A stretch of DNA of 55,597 nucleotides, taken from positions 1 through 55,597 of the forward strand of contig JBEKFZ010000020.1 in assembly GCA_050013075.1 (NCBI GenBank), read 5' to 3'. The stretch is from JBEKIK01 sp050013075. GTDB lineage: Bacteria > Planctomycetota > Planctomycetia > Pirellulales > Thermoguttaceae. A model generated the notes under the pieces. It saw only the letters and a program-made list of their open reading frames with translations. It ran no database searches and had not been told where the DNA came from. Both the position numbers and the translations under genes were made by a program. Positions 1 to 8,895 of this stretch are shown here, piece after piece (positions within the stretch are counted from its first letter, which is position 1; the number at the start of each line of letters is the position of its first letter).

Positions 1-67
1 GGCCTCCTTGCCGGTTAAGGGTCTTTCGTTTTTCACAAAACCCTTGTAGGCAAGGACGGCCGTTTTT
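1..67 (+). terminator. Long hairpin followed by a T tract
   Basis: GGCC plus TCCTTGCC (1-12) pairs with GGCAAGGA, C, GGCC (49-61). An inner AAGGGT/ACCCTT pair continues the stem, and GTTTTT follows directly. This looks like an intrinsic terminator for a + strand gene outside the window. It could instead be one of the palindromic repeats common in this region. Confidence 0.5.
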
Positions 68-299
68 GCTATATCATTCTTACTCCAAACCACTTACGAC
101 TCAGGAAGTGCCATTGGGGCGTTGCCCTGGGCTGCCATATTTTCAGCCTTTCAGGCTGATGTTGGATTTCAAACAATGGTTTATCCCAACTATCGAGATA
201 AACATGTTTTAGATACTATGAATTATGATTTACATAATTTATCGGAAAGGTGGACGATCTCTTCATGGGTTTCATCAAATTCAGGCTTTAAGTGATGCA
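68..299. other. Upstream region of the GH2 gene
   Basis: No gene is seen. It holds a small palindrome, CAGCCT-TTC-AGGCTG (about 145-160), like the other short palindromes of the window. No convincing sigma-70 promoter or strong Shine-Dalgarno was found for the gene starting at 300. Confidence 0.5.
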
Positions 300-3089
300 A
301 TGAGACGTTATACAATTGCCGCGATTGCAATAATTTTTTCCTGGCTACTCGGCGCTTCCGCCCCTGCCGATGAGACAATCTCGCTGGCTGGCCAGTGGCG
401 ATTCCGCCTGGACGCCGATAAAGCGGGTCATGCGGAAAAATGGTTCGATCAGGAATTGACCGATCGGATCCATCTGCCAGGCTCGACCGATCAGGCCGGA
501 TACGGCACAAAAACCAGCGGCCCGGCCAACGGTTCGCTCTCCCGTCCTTATGTTTATGAAGGACCGGCCTGGTATCAAACCGATTTCACCATTCCCGACG
601 CCTGGCAAGGCAAGCGAGTTACGCTCTTTTTGGAACGCTGTCACTGGCAGAGCGAAGTTTGGGTCGACGGCCGCCCTTACGGAATGCAAGACAGTCTTTG
701 CACTCCGCACGTGTACGATTTCGGCCAAAGGCTTGTGCCCGGCAGGCATCGGCTGACGATTTGCGTTGACAACACCTACAAAATCGACGTCGGCACAAGG
801 GCCCATAGCGTCACCGACCATACGCAAACCAACTGGAACGGCATTATCGGCCGCATTGAACTTCGCTCCGACGATCCGGTGTGGATCGACGCGGCGGAAG
901 TCTATCCCAACTTGCCGGAAAAAAAGGCGGATGTAAAGATCACGATACGCAACATCACGGGCAAGCCCGTCGCCGGCGAAGTAAATGCTGCCGCCCGTTT
1001 GATCGGGGACAAAGAAAGCGGTCCGATTGCAGCGGAAGCGTCGGCCCGGTTCGAGCAAAGCGGCTCCGAACAAAACCTTTCAATCGCGCTTCCCATAAGC
1101 GATATGAAATTATGGGACGAGTTCAATCCGGCTTGTTACCGACTAACGCTCAACCTGTCGGCCAAAAGCGGCGACGGACAATTTCAGGACCAAAAACAGA
1201 TTACCTTCGGCATGCGTCAAATCGGCACAAAAGGCACTCAGTTCGTGCTCAACGATCGGCCGATTATGCTTCGCGGCACTTTGGAATGTTGCATATTCCC
1301 GCTTACCGGGTATCCGGCCATGGACGTAGAGGCATGGCGGCGCCATTTCGAGATCGCCCGATCGTACGGCCTGAACCATTTCCGCTTCCATTCCTGGTGC
1401 CCGCCCGAGGCGGCGTTCATCGCGGCCGATCAAACCGGATTCATGCTGCAGGTGGAAACGCCCGTGTGGACCGCGCTGGGCAGCAATCCCAAAACCGACG
1501 CCTTCGTCAACGCCGAAGCCGACCGCATACTGGCCGCATACGGCAACCATCCGTCGTTTACCATGCTTTGCGTGGGCAACGAACCGAAGGGGCGGATGCA
1601 GGAATTTCTCAGTAAGATTGTAGCCGCCTGGATACAAAAAGATTCCCGCCGGATATACACCGGGGCGTCGGGCTGGGCGGAAGTGCCCGAAAATCAGTAT
1701 CACGTCCTGTTTCGCATGACCAACGGCGGATTGCGGATTCACGGGCGGCGCTTTACCAAGGATAATTCATCGACCGACGTGGATTTTTCGGCCTACGTTA
1801 AAAACTACGCAGTGCCGCTGGTGGCGCACGAACTGGGACAGTGGCTGACTTATCCAGATTTCGGCGAAATCGCCAAGTACACGGGCGTGCTCAAGCCGCG
1901 CAACCTGGAATCGTTCCGCTCGGTCATGGCCCAACGCGGCATGTCTGAGCAAAACGCACAATTCCACTCGGCCAGCGGACGGTTCGCCTGGCTGATCTAC
2001 AAGGAAGAAATCGAGACGGCCTTGCGCACGCCCGATTTCGGCGGATTCCAGTTGCTCAGTCTCCAGGATTTTCCCGGTCAAGGCGAGGCGCTTGTCGGAT
2101 TGATCGATTCGTTCTGGGACACGAAGCACATTCTCACGCCCGAGCAAATGCGGCGATTTTGCGGCCAGACCGTGCCCTTGGCGCGGTTTGCGAAATTCAC
2201 TTGGACCGACGATGAAACTTTTTCCGCCCGGTTGTCAGTTGCCCATTATGGACCTAAAGATCTGCCGGCAGCGGTCGCTTTTTGGAACATTACCGACTCG
2301 GCCGGCAAGGAAACGGCCTCCGGCAGCCTGGCACCGATTGATGTGCCGACCGGCGACACTCTTAACCTGGGCGAAATCCGCTGGACACTCGGATCGATCA
2401 AACAAGCGGGCGCTTATAAGCTCACGGTCGGTCTGAAAGGCACGCCCTTTGTCAACGATTGGGATTTTTGGGTATATCCCAAGCGGTTGGAAATGCCCGT
2501 TGCCGAGGAGGTGATCGTCGCCGAATCGATTACCGGCGACGTGACCAAAGCCCTTGAAGCCGGGAAAAAAGTCCTGCTGATTTCACCGGGCAATGCGGAC
2601 GGCAAGTTTTCCGTGCCCAACAACTTTCTGCCGGTGTTCTGGTCCTTCACCTGGTTCCCCAATCAAAAAGCCACCATGGGAATGCTCTGCGATCCAAGGC
2701 ATCCGGCATTGGCCGAATTTCCCACCGATTTTCACAGCAACTGGCAATGGTGGGAATTGGCCAACCGTTCCCGGGCCTTTATCCTCGACGACACGCCGGC
2801 CGATTTCCGTCCCATCGTGCAGGCCATCGACGACTTTCACCGCAACCACAAATTAGGCGCGGTTATCGAAGCCCGGGTAGGCCAGGGCCGGGTAATTCTC
2901 TGCGGCATGGACATCCAAAATAATCTAGATTCGCGTGGCGTGGCCCGGCAACTCCGCTACAGCCTGCTGAAATACATGAGCAGCCCGGCCTTTAATCCCA
3001 CACATGCCCTGGACATGAAATCGCTGCGAAATTTGTTGCAAAAATCTTCCGGCGATGTGGCGGGGAATCAAAAGCAGGCTTCTGACTAG
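300..3089 (+). CDS. Secreted glycoside hydrolase family 2 protein
   Basis: A 929-residue protein resembling GH2 beta-galactosidase/beta-mannosidase-type enzymes. The ATG at 300 is preferred over 225 because it starts a classic signal peptide (MRRYTIAAIAII, then hydrophobic residues to about 25, then Ala residues). Order: signal peptide, jelly-roll sugar-binding domain (LAGQWRFRLD, LPGSTDQAGYG), immunoglobulin-like domain, then a TIM barrel. The barrel has a probable acid/base Glu in VGNEPKG (about residue 428) and a probable nucleophile Glu in VAHELGQ (about 511). About 350 further residues form an unassigned C-terminal part. It probably acts on plant or algal glycans outside the cytoplasm; the substrate cannot be read from sequence. 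A repeat element begins 2 bases after the stop. Confidence 0.85.
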   Translation: MRRYTIAAIAIIFSWLLGASAPADETISLAGQWRFRLDADKAGHAEKWFDQELTDRIHLPGSTDQAGYGTKTSGPANGSLSRPYVYEGPAWYQTDFTIPDAWQGKRVTLFLERCHWQSEVWVDGRPYGMQDSLCTPHVYDFGQRLVPGRHRLTICVDNTYKIDVGTRAHSVTDHTQTNWNGIIGRIELRSDDPVWIDAAEVYPNLPEKKADVKITIRNITGKPVAGEVNAAARLIGDKESGPIAAEASARFEQSGSEQNLSIALPISDMKLWDEFNPACYRLTLNLSAKSGDGQFQDQKQITFGMRQIGTKGTQFVLNDRPIMLRGTLECCIFPLTGYPAMDVEAWRRHFEIARSYGLNHFRFHSWCPPEAAFIAADQTGFMLQVETPVWTALGSNPKTDAFVNAEADRILAAYGNHPSFTMLCVGNEPKGRMQEFLSKIVAAWIQKDSRRIYTGASGWAEVPENQYHVLFRMTNGGLRIHGRRFTKDNSSTDVDFSAYVKNYAVPLVAHELGQWLTYPDFGEIAKYTGVLKPRNLESFRSVMAQRGMSEQNAQFHSASGRFAWLIYKEEIETALRTPDFGGFQLLSLQDFPGQGEALVGLIDSFWDTKHILTPEQMRRFCGQTVPLARFAKFTWTDDETFSARLSVAHYGPKDLPAAVAFWNITDSAGKETASGSLAPIDVPTGDTLNLGEIRWTLGSIKQAGAYKLTVGLKGTPFVNDWDFWVYPKRLEMPVAEEVIVAESITGDVTKALEAGKKVLLISPGNADGKFSVPNNFLPVFWSFTWFPNQKATMGMLCDPRHPALAEFPTDFHSNWQWWELANRSRAFILDDTPADFRPIVQAIDDFHRNHKLGAVIEARVGQGRVILCGMDIQNNLDSRGVARQLRYSLLKYMSSPAFNPTHALDMKSLRNLLQKSSGDVAGNQKQASD

Positions 3090-3090
3090 G

Positions 3091-3264
3091 CTTTTGCAAA
3101 TTTCAGAATCGAGGTTCCCTCTCCCGACCAACCTTCGGTTGGTGCCCGGAGAGGGTTAGGGTGAGGGCTGTTGGCCGAAAAACGGCTTGCGTGCTTGTGT
3201 GCTTTTCCCATACCCTCACCCCCTGCCCCTCTCCCAAAGGGAGAGGGGAGCAATTTGCAAAAGT
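3091..3264. repeat. 150-base interspersed element, copy 1
   Basis: It starts CTTTTGCAAATTT and ends AATTTGCAAAAG, so the ends are inverted repeats. Inside are CCCTCTCCC / GGGAGAGGG arms, GGTTAGGGTGAGGGC and CCCTCACCCC. A close copy lies at 24448-24606 and a decayed one near 40108-40238. No protein is encoded. It resembles a non-autonomous miniature element or a large REP-like palindrome. Confidence 0.7.
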
Positions 3265-3452
3265 CCAGTTCTGACCAATAATGGCTAACCATCGAATTTG
3301 CAATGCGTTACGTCAATTCCGCCCGGATATCGAACCCCTGCGGCCGCCCTTGCGTAGTGAAAGGATCGGGCAATTGGAATTGGCGCGTTTTGCATGAAGA
3401 GGAGCCGAACTTGAATCGGCTGCTCGATGTCTTGGTTATAGAAGTGCACTAT

Positions 3453-3483
3453 GTTGGTGCAGCAGTTAAACTGCTGCACCAAC
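3453..3483. repeat. Palindrome of the CAGTTxAACTG family
   Basis: GTTGGTGCAGCAG and CTGCTGCACCAAC flank TTAAA, making a perfect 13-pair stem. Relatives with different but still paired arms lie at 5537-5556, 28035-28053, 28072-28092, 31015-31045 and 46656-46675. It lies just upstream of the ribosome binding site of the zinc-ribbon gene. Confidence 0.75.
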
Positions 3484-3504
3484 ATAAGAAGAAAGGAGCC
3501 TTCA

Positions 3505-3735
3505 ATGTCTCGACATGCGGTCTTTTTGCAAGAATGCCCGGTATGCGGCCGACCGCTGGAAATCCGCAGGGAATATCAGCATAAAAAAGTAGCTTGCCCG
3601 CACTGCGGCGGTTGGTTCACGGCCATCGACGCTCTGCGCCATCCCCTGGACGTTTGGAATCAAGGCAACCGCTTGCTCCACAGGGCGGATCAGTTGCTGG
3701 AAGAGTGCGTCGCCGGTAGTTCCGCAATGAATTAG
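3505..3735 (+). CDS. Small zinc-ribbon protein
   Basis: A 76-residue protein with two CxxC pairs, CPVCG near residue 11 and CPHCG near residue 31, which would form one zinc ribbon. The ATG at 3505 follows GAAAGGAG at good spacing; the open frame extends upstream only through a palindrome. The C-terminal half is a polar helix (DVWNQGNRLLHRADQLLEE). No enzymatic motif is visible and the function is unknown; binding of zinc, protein or nucleic acid is possible. Its 3' end overlaps the convergent membrane-protein gene by 4 bases. Confidence 0.7.
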   Translation: MSRHAVFLQECPVCGRPLEIRREYQHKKVACPHCGGWFTAIDALRHPLDVWNQGNRLLHRADQLLEECVAGSSAMN

Positions 3736-4157
3736 CCAGGCTGATGGGGAATATCGACGGGCGCCGTCATTGTAACCGTGCTTCTGGCCTGTTTCGCACT
3801 TACGTGGAATCCATAGCGGCCTAATTCCACAAGGCAGAAAATAATGGCGATCAGCAGTGCGGCCACGGTCACGGCCAACATCACGTTATACGGATTGGCG
3901 ACGCTCAACTTGTTCAGCAAAGATTTTAATCTTGACGGCGCCGGAACCGCTGCGCTTTCAGGGGGAACTGATTCGGTTTGCTCGGGTTTTTCCTCCTCAG
4001 CGGCCGCCGCCGGCTCTTTTTCAGCCTTGGCTTCCGGTCCCTGCTCGGGCAAAGGCTGCTCAGGCGCTCCGTCGGCAAGCGGTTCCAACGAACCGGACAA
4101 ATCCCCGGACAGAGTCAGCTTTTCAAAATCAATTTTTTTATCTTCAGGTGATGACAC
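3732..4157 (-). CDS. Single-span membrane protein, function unknown
   Basis: I do not recognise a family. About 141 residues starting from a GTG at 4157, chosen because GGGAGG lies 5 bases upstream; an ATG at 4193 has no ribosome binding site. The N-terminal 75 residues are acidic and rich in Ala, Pro and Glu (low complexity, probably disordered). A predicted membrane helix follows (VMLAVTVAALLIAIIFCLV), then a short extracytoplasmic tail. The low-complexity linker plus single anchor suggests a membrane-tethered adaptor, but no function can be assigned. Confidence 0.6.
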   Translation of the reverse strand: MSSPEDKKIDFEKLTLSGDLSGSLEPLADGAPEQPLPEQGPEAKAEKEPAAAAEEEKPEQTESVPPESAAVPAPSRLKSLLNKLSVANPYNVMLAVTVAALLIAIIFCLVELGRYGFHVSAKQARSTVTMTAPVDIPHQPG

Positions 4158-4637
4158 AATCGCCTCCCGGCTCTGGGCTGATAAGACATGCAATTTCTAT
4201 TTAAACCTACCTTCACAGGCGGACAATCTCATCAGCCTGTAAATTATTCCTTCACTATTTTAATTATAATTGCCCAACTGCAAGTCTGCGAGAATAACAA
4301 TCTAGATTAAACATTACACACCCCCCGCATTTACTATAATTGGTACCATTATATTGTATGGAGGCAATCAATATCGCGTTTTCTTCTCAGAGCCGGGCCG
4401 TGTCGGGAACCACCTCAGAGCCGGGCCGTGTCGGCCCGGATTACCAGGGCGACACGCCCCGTCTTTGATTTTTTCCAAGACATTCTTGTTCTAAAACTCA
4501 ATAGCAAGCAGACATGGGCGGTTGCCCTTGAAAGACAACGACGACTTTCACACAATGAGGGCATTATTCCAACGGCATTTTTTCAATCAGAGCCGGGCCG
4601 TTTCGGCCCGGAATTTACTTAGGAACGCAACCGCGAT
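4158..4637. other. Divergent intergenic region with palindromic repeats
   Basis: No gene is supported. It separates the minus-strand membrane protein from the plus-strand hydrolase and so should hold two promoters; an AT-rich stretch near 4320-4360 is the best location. Three CCGGGCCG-type palindromes occupy 4391-4611. Confidence 0.6.
4391..4611. repeat. CCGGGCCG palindrome family, three copies
   Basis: CCGGGCCGTGTCGGCCCGG at 4421-4439, CCGGGCCGTTTCGGCCCGG at 4593-4611, and a truncated copy at 4393-4406. Each is preceded by TCAGAG. Related copies at 35146-35200 and 36924-36978 carry paired changes (GGACC/GGTCC), so the palindrome itself is conserved. Not a terminator, because no T tract follows. 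Confidence 0.7.
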
Positions 4638-5516
4638 ATGTCCCCGACCGATGACTGGCGTTCATTGTATCCGTTCGAGTCGCACGAGATCCGCCTAAAC
4701 GGCCTGCGCTACCATTATCTGGACGAAGGCGCCGGGCCGACGCTGCTTTTGGTGCACGGCAATCCCACCTGGTCGTTCATGTGGCGGGAAATCGTCCTGG
4801 CGCTAAGGGGAAAGTTCCGGCTGATCGTGCCCGATCACATCGGTTGCGGATTATCGGACAAACCCCATCCGGCGCAATACTCATACCGGCTGGCCCAGCG
4901 CGTGGCCGACCTGGGACGGTTGATCGAGTATTTAGATTTGCAACATATCATGCTGATTGCACACGATTGGGGCGGGACAATCGGCATGGGCGCGGCAGTG
5001 GCCGCGCCAAAGCGGTTCGAGCGATTCGTGTTGATGAACACGGCCGCGTTTCTCGCCAAGCGATGTCCGTTTCGCATTCGGCTTTGCCACCTGCCCATTG
5101 TAGGTCAAGTTGGCGTGCAAGGTTTGAATCTCTTCGCCAAGGCGGCCTTGGATCAAGCGGCGGCAAAACAGGATCGTATGACTCGCGCGGTCCGCGCCGG
5201 AATGATCGCCCCTTACGACTCCTGGGCAAATCGGACCGCCGTTTACCGTTTTGTGTGCGACATACCTTTGCGCCCGAGCCATCCCACATATCAAACGCTC
5301 CTGGATATCGAAAAGGGCCTGGCCCAATTCAGCCGGCACCCGGTTTGTTTGATCTGGGGCATGAAAGACTGGTGCTTTACGCCCGAGTTTTTAGATCGTT
5401 TTTTGGAATATTTCCCCCGGGCCGAGGTCCATCGCCTGAGCGACGCCGCCCATTACGTCGTGGAAGATGCATACGAGCGGATTATCCCCATTTTGGAAAA
5501 GTTTGTGCCGCATTAG
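4638..5516 (+). CDS. Alpha/beta hydrolase, haloalkane dehalogenase/OleB-like
   Basis: A 292-residue cytoplasmic hydrolase. Motifs: oxyanion-hole HGNPTWSFMWRE near residue 42, nucleophile elbow HDWGG near 110 with Asp as nucleophile, an acid residue in the IWGMKDWCF segment, and the catalytic His in DAAHYVVED near the C-terminus. An Asp nucleophile after HGNPT-W is typical of haloalkane dehalogenases and of the related OleB beta-lactone decarboxylases, rather than Ser esterases. No oleA, oleC or oleD gene is nearby, so the substrate stays open. No Shine-Dalgarno is seen before the ATG; upstream DNA carries palindromes. Confidence 0.8.
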   Translation: MSPTDDWRSLYPFESHEIRLNGLRYHYLDEGAGPTLLLVHGNPTWSFMWREIVLALRGKFRLIVPDHIGCGLSDKPHPAQYSYRLAQRVADLGRLIEYLDLQHIMLIAHDWGGTIGMGAAVAAPKRFERFVLMNTAAFLAKRCPFRIRLCHLPIVGQVGVQGLNLFAKAALDQAAAKQDRMTRAVRAGMIAPYDSWANRTAVYRFVCDIPLRPSHPTYQTLLDIEKGLAQFSRHPVCLIWGMKDWCFTPEFLDRFLEYFPRAEVHRLSDAAHYVVEDAYERIIPILEKFVPH

Positions 5517-5536
5517 TATAATAGTTTGTTCCAGAG

Positions 5537-5556
5537 TGGGCAGTAAACTGCCCACC
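5537..5556. repeat. Palindrome of the CAGTTxAACTG family
   Basis: GTGGGCAG-TAAA-CTGCCCAC, an 8-pair stem 20 bases after the hydrolase stop. The rest of the gap to 5656 is made of CCTG/CCCTAT-like repeated words (about 5557-5656), with no gene. Confidence 0.65.
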
Positions 5557-5656
5557 CCTGAATCCCTATTTACCCCGATTCCTTATTTCCCGCATCTTTA
5601 TTTCCTGCATCCTGATCCCTGTCCCATTTTCACTGTCCCCTGTCCCCTATTTACCC

Positions 5657-6148
5657 ATGTCGGACTTTATTATCCGCGTTGACGGCGACGATTTGTTTTT
5701 TAGCGCGTCCCATTTCATCACCTTTGAGGGCGGCGGATGCGAATCGCTGCACGGGCACGATTTTCACGTGGCGGCCGAGGTCCACGGCCCGCTGAATCCC
5801 AGTCAATATGTCCTCGATTTCATCATTCTGCGCGAGATCGTTAAAGGCATCCTCCAGGAGTTGGACCATCGCGTGCTGGTGCCCCGGGATCATCCGCGGA
5901 TCGATCTGAGGACCATCGACAAGGAGTTGGAAGTGGCGTTGGGCGCCCGACGTTGGGTCCTGCCCAAGGACGATTGCCTGTTGCTGCCGGTGTCCAATAC
6001 GACGAGCGAAATGCTTGCCCAATATCTTGCCGGGCGGATATGCGAGGGTTTATCCGGGCGGAATATTTCCTTGCCCAAGGGCATCAGGGTCGAAGTCCGG
6101 GAAAGCGGGGGATTTACGGCGATATACCGGCACGGGGGCAATGAGTAA
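5657..6148 (+). CDS. 6-pyruvoyl tetrahydropterin synthase/QueD-like protein
   Basis: A 163-residue protein of the PTPS/QueD fold. The zinc site is visible: His in FSASHF near residue 19 and the HGH of CESLHGHDF near 33-35. The Cys four residues before the HGH is in the position of the catalytic Cys of the family. In characterised members the reaction acts on dihydroneopterin triphosphate, for pterin or queuosine-type deazapurine synthesis. It is longer than E. coli QueD (about 120 residues), with an insert around residues 75-115. No queC, queE or folE is nearby, so pathway assignment is inferred. No clear ribosome binding site is seen. Confidence 0.8.
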   Translation: MSDFIIRVDGDDLFFSASHFITFEGGGCESLHGHDFHVAAEVHGPLNPSQYVLDFIILREIVKGILQELDHRVLVPRDHPRIDLRTIDKELEVALGARRWVLPKDDCLLLPVSNTTSEMLAQYLAGRICEGLSGRNISLPKGIRVEVRESGGFTAIYRHGGNE

Positions 6149-6800
6149 TTTTGGCTCTTCCGGTTTTAGCTGCAAAACGCGAGAAAAACGGCCTTCAGGC
6201 CGAACGTGATTTCTTGTAGCTCGGCGATGGTCCGCCCCACCGCCTCGGACGCCCGGTTCAGGTCCAGCCTCAGCCGGTTCCAGAGCATGTCGGAAGACTG
6301 CACCCCGTAGCAGCGTTTGGTAATCACCAGGGCCTTGCTGTTGATGCCCTTGGCCGACCCGCCGTCCGCGCGCAACATAGCACCGCTGGCGATGTCCGGC
6401 CAATGGCGAAATCCCGCCGCGCAGCGATCGCGTCTTCGCGCGGGGCAAACGTACAGAAGATCCTTACAGCACAGCAAAACAGTTACGACGATAGGGCCGC
6501 ACGAAGGCCCTTCTTTTGGTGGAAGGCAAATACCCCGATATTCCTTGGCCCGAGAGGCATCCAGCCCCTTGCAAATGGCGCTACGGTATGATATTCTAGC
6601 GGCTACTTTCTGGGGTCATGTCCTTGGACCATGATGAGGTAGCGTCAGTATACCTAGCCCCGTTGCTCGCCGTGCAAGGCATCACCTTACCGCGGGCCGT
6701 TCGTGGGCCTATGCGTTTTCCCTTGTGTGTAATCCGCCGCGGATAGCGGATTGGTCTTCAAGGACGGCGATGGTTTTCCTGCAAAACAACCCAGAACGAT
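6149..6800. other. Gene-poor region with a possible ORF remnant
   Basis: 650 bases without a convincing intact gene. Reading frames on both strands are short and cross one another. The minus-strand segment 6166-6477 is the only one with a protein-like end and is listed separately. No RNA gene or clear promoter is recognised. Confidence 0.5.
6166..6477 (-). pseudogene. Possible remnant of a transposase-like ORF
   Basis: A 103-codon minus-strand frame whose last 55 residues look protein-like (LVITKRCYGVQSSDMLW, then LDLNRASEAVGR, ending LKAVFLAFCS). The first half is rich in Arg/Cys and unconvincing. The tail loosely recalls C-terminal ends of some IS transposases or plasmid-type proteins, but I cannot name the family. 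It lacks a credible start and any catalytic domain, so it is either a decayed 3' end or a chance frame. Confidence 0.25.
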
Positions 6801-7847
6801 ATGTATGAGCTAATTGGCAGGTCAAGATGGGCAGAACAAATCCGAAGTTCGATTGAACGGGTAGCAGGATATCGCTGTAACATTTTAATCGAGGGACCCA
6901 GCGGGACAGGTAAGGAACTGATTGCCTCTGCTATCCACCAATTAAGCGGCCGCGTCAAGGGGCCTTTCGTGCCTGTCGATTGCACGTCGATTCCTTCCGC
7001 GTTATTTCCCAGCCAGCTTTTCGGGCATGTCAAAGGGGCTTTTTCCGGCGCCGAGCACGATACACTCGGCAGTTTCCGGGCGGCCGAAGGCGGCACCATT
7101 TTTCTCGATGAAATTGGCGAGCTTAGCCTGGAACTGCAATGCCAATTGCTTCGCGTCATCCAACAGCGAGCAGTCGTTCCCGTGGGTAGCCATAAAGGCA
7201 TCCCCGTCGACGTTCGCGTGCTTGCGGCCACTAACCTTCAATTGGAAAAAGAGGTCCAGGCCGGCCGATTTCGGCTCGATTTGTTCTATCGGCTCAACGT
7301 GGTGAAACTGACCGCCACGGCCCTTAATGAGCGCATCGAGGACATCTCGCCTTTGTGCGAGCACTTTCTCAATTGTTTTTGCATCGAAAACGGTCTGCCA
7401 CGCAAGCATCTGTCGCAGTCGGCCGTCGGCTTTTTAGAATTATGCCAATGGCCCGGCAACGTGAGGCAATTACAAAATGTCCTGGAACGGGCGGTGGTGT
7501 TTACCGAAGACGACGAAATAACCGACCGGCATCTGATGGATCTGGTCGAGCCGGAGGAGAAGCGGTCGATTTTGGATGCACAAAACAACGACGAATGTCC
7601 TGTTCGGTCCGCGCTTCCTATAACACTTGACTTCGTCGGGCCGCAAAAACCGCCCTGCTGTCAATGCGGCGCATCTTGGCCCAAACTCAGCGAGTGCGAA
7701 CGTCGATTAATCCGCGAAACGCTGGAGAAAACCCGTTACAACCAGAGCGCGACGGCAAGGTTGTTAGGGATCGACCGGCGTTTGCTCGTGCGGAAGATCG
7801 AAAAACTCGGCATTCTGCTGCCTTTTTCTCGCAGCCGCGCCGCCTAA
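6801..7847 (+). CDS. Stand-alone sigma-54 dependent activator
   Basis: 348 residues: an AAA+ enhancer-binding domain starting almost at residue 1, then a Fis-type helix-turn-helix. Seen: Walker A GPSGTGKE (32-39), GAFSGA (79-84, a GAFTGA variant with Ser), Walker B GGTIFLDEIGE (98-107), and an arginine-finger region FRLDLFYRLN. The C-terminus (NQSATARLLGIDRRLLVRKI, about 315-334) is the DNA-binding helix-turn-helix. There is no receiver, PAS or GAF domain, so activity must be controlled in trans or constitutive. It precedes a receiver-like gene and a PEP-CTERM cluster; in other bacteria a sigma-54 activator (PrsR) controls PEP-CTERM genes. No Shine-Dalgarno is evident. Confidence 0.85.
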   Translation: MYELIGRSRWAEQIRSSIERVAGYRCNILIEGPSGTGKELIASAIHQLSGRVKGPFVPVDCTSIPSALFPSQLFGHVKGAFSGAEHDTLGSFRAAEGGTIFLDEIGELSLELQCQLLRVIQQRAVVPVGSHKGIPVDVRVLAATNLQLEKEVQAGRFRLDLFYRLNVVKLTATALNERIEDISPLCEHFLNCFCIENGLPRKHLSQSAVGFLELCQWPGNVRQLQNVLERAVVFTEDDEITDRHLMDLVEPEEKRSILDAQNNDECPVRSALPITLDFVGPQKPPCCQCGASWPKLSECERRLIRETLEKTRYNQSATARLLGIDRRLLVRKIEKLGILLPFSRSRAA

Positions 7848-8340
7848 GGCGCATTTCTCGCCAACGTGTAGGGTGCGTGGAGCGAACCCCAATAGAGATG
7901 GTGCGTTACGCACGGAGTATTTTACTTGTGCCAATGTCATTTTATATGTGACAGGGTTCGGGCAACGCACCATTTTTCAAGAAGTTCCCTGCTGTACGCA
8001 CCCTACGGGTAAGAAATGCGGGCTAATAGGCCGTTGCGCGCCGCATGTCTGATCGACATGCTATTTTGGCTCATCGCGATGCGACCAATTTGGTATAGCG
8101 TCGATCCATTTTGGCATAAGTCTTTTGTTTCCGCTTTTTCCGCTGTTCTTGGCGGTTAATTTTCGCAAGCCCTGTCGTGAGCGGGAGTTGCACCCGGCAA
8201 TCTACCGCGTTTTTACAATTGGCATCGCGGTTGCTTAATCGAAAAACAATCTTTCGGAAATGCACAACACCAAAAAAAGAAAGGGGGCGAACAATCGCGG
8301 CCCCTCGCCGCGGCCTAACAATCGAGGAGGACTTTTTACA
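7848..8340. other. Intergenic region with TAGGGTGCG-type repeats
   Basis: No gene. It holds GTAGGGTGCGTGGAGCGAACC (7868), GGTGCGTTACGCAC (7902-7915) and TACGCACCCTAC (7994-8005), members of a palindromic family also at 24924, 25006, 35093 and 49727. A 64-codon minus-strand frame at 8071-8265 has no ribosome site or recognisable content. Confidence 0.6.
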
Positions 8341-8787
8341 ATGGATTCAATTTTGACAAACACAGAAGACCTCGGCGCGATAACGGTGGCCGTGGTCGAT
8401 CGGTGCCCGGACGACTACGCCGACTTGGTGAGCGACGCTCGAGGAGCCGGTATCCGTTGGCGATTCGTTTCCAACGGCAACGAAGCTTTGCACATGGCGC
8501 GCACGCAGCCGGTGGACCTGTGGATGGTCAATAGCCATCTGCTTGATATGTCTGGACTGGACGTATGCGCTTTGTTGAAAAGCCGCCTGGCTCAGCCGGT
8601 CATTTACGTGGTGACCGACAATTACGACCAGGCGATCGAACGAGAGGCCCGCATCCGCGGCGCAGCGCTGTTCGGATGCAAGCCTATATGTACGGAATTG
8701 ATCAGTCAATTGACCGTTCAAAACCGGAAGCCCGTAAACGGCCGGCGGAAGTTAAGCCCGCAGGCCATGGCGCGGCCGCCCACTTAA
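8341..8787 (+). CDS. Receiver-like protein with Asn at the phosphoacceptor site
   Basis: 148 residues; the ATG at 8341 follows GAGGAGG. One response-regulator receiver fold: acidic pair in VVDRCPDD (about 20-26), beta-3 segment DLWMVNSHLL (about 60), and a conserved Lys in GCKPI (about 120). The usual Asp of beta-3 is replaced by Asn (VNSHL), so canonical phosphorylation is unlikely. There is no output domain; the C-terminal 25 residues are basic and Pro-rich. Between the sensorless sigma-54 activator and the PEP-CTERM genes, it may be a protein-protein regulator of that activator. That role is inference from position only. Confidence 0.7.
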   Translation: MDSILTNTEDLGAITVAVVDRCPDDYADLVSDARGAGIRWRFVSNGNEALHMARTQPVDLWMVNSHLLDMSGLDVCALLKSRLAQPVIYVVTDNYDQAIEREARIRGAALFGCKPICTELISQLTVQNRKPVNGRRKLSPQAMARPPT

Positions 8788-8895
8788 ACCAAAGCCTGAG
8801 GCCGCTGCGGATAACACAACATTTTCCACCTTTTACGCCAAACATGGGAGGTTCCAAGCGGATAAACATATTATGCAAAGCAAAGTAAAAAGTAA

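Noticed and set aside
225..299. Upstream start of the glycoside hydrolase
   Set aside because: It would put 25 residues before a perfect signal peptide; the ATG at 300 is better.
345..1073. Long minus-strand ORF opposite the glycoside hydrolase
   Set aside because: Shadow frame of a high-GC gene, without domain content or a ribosome site.
8071..8265. 64-codon minus-strand ORF
   Set aside because: No ribosome site, no recognisable content, and it lies over intergenic repeats.
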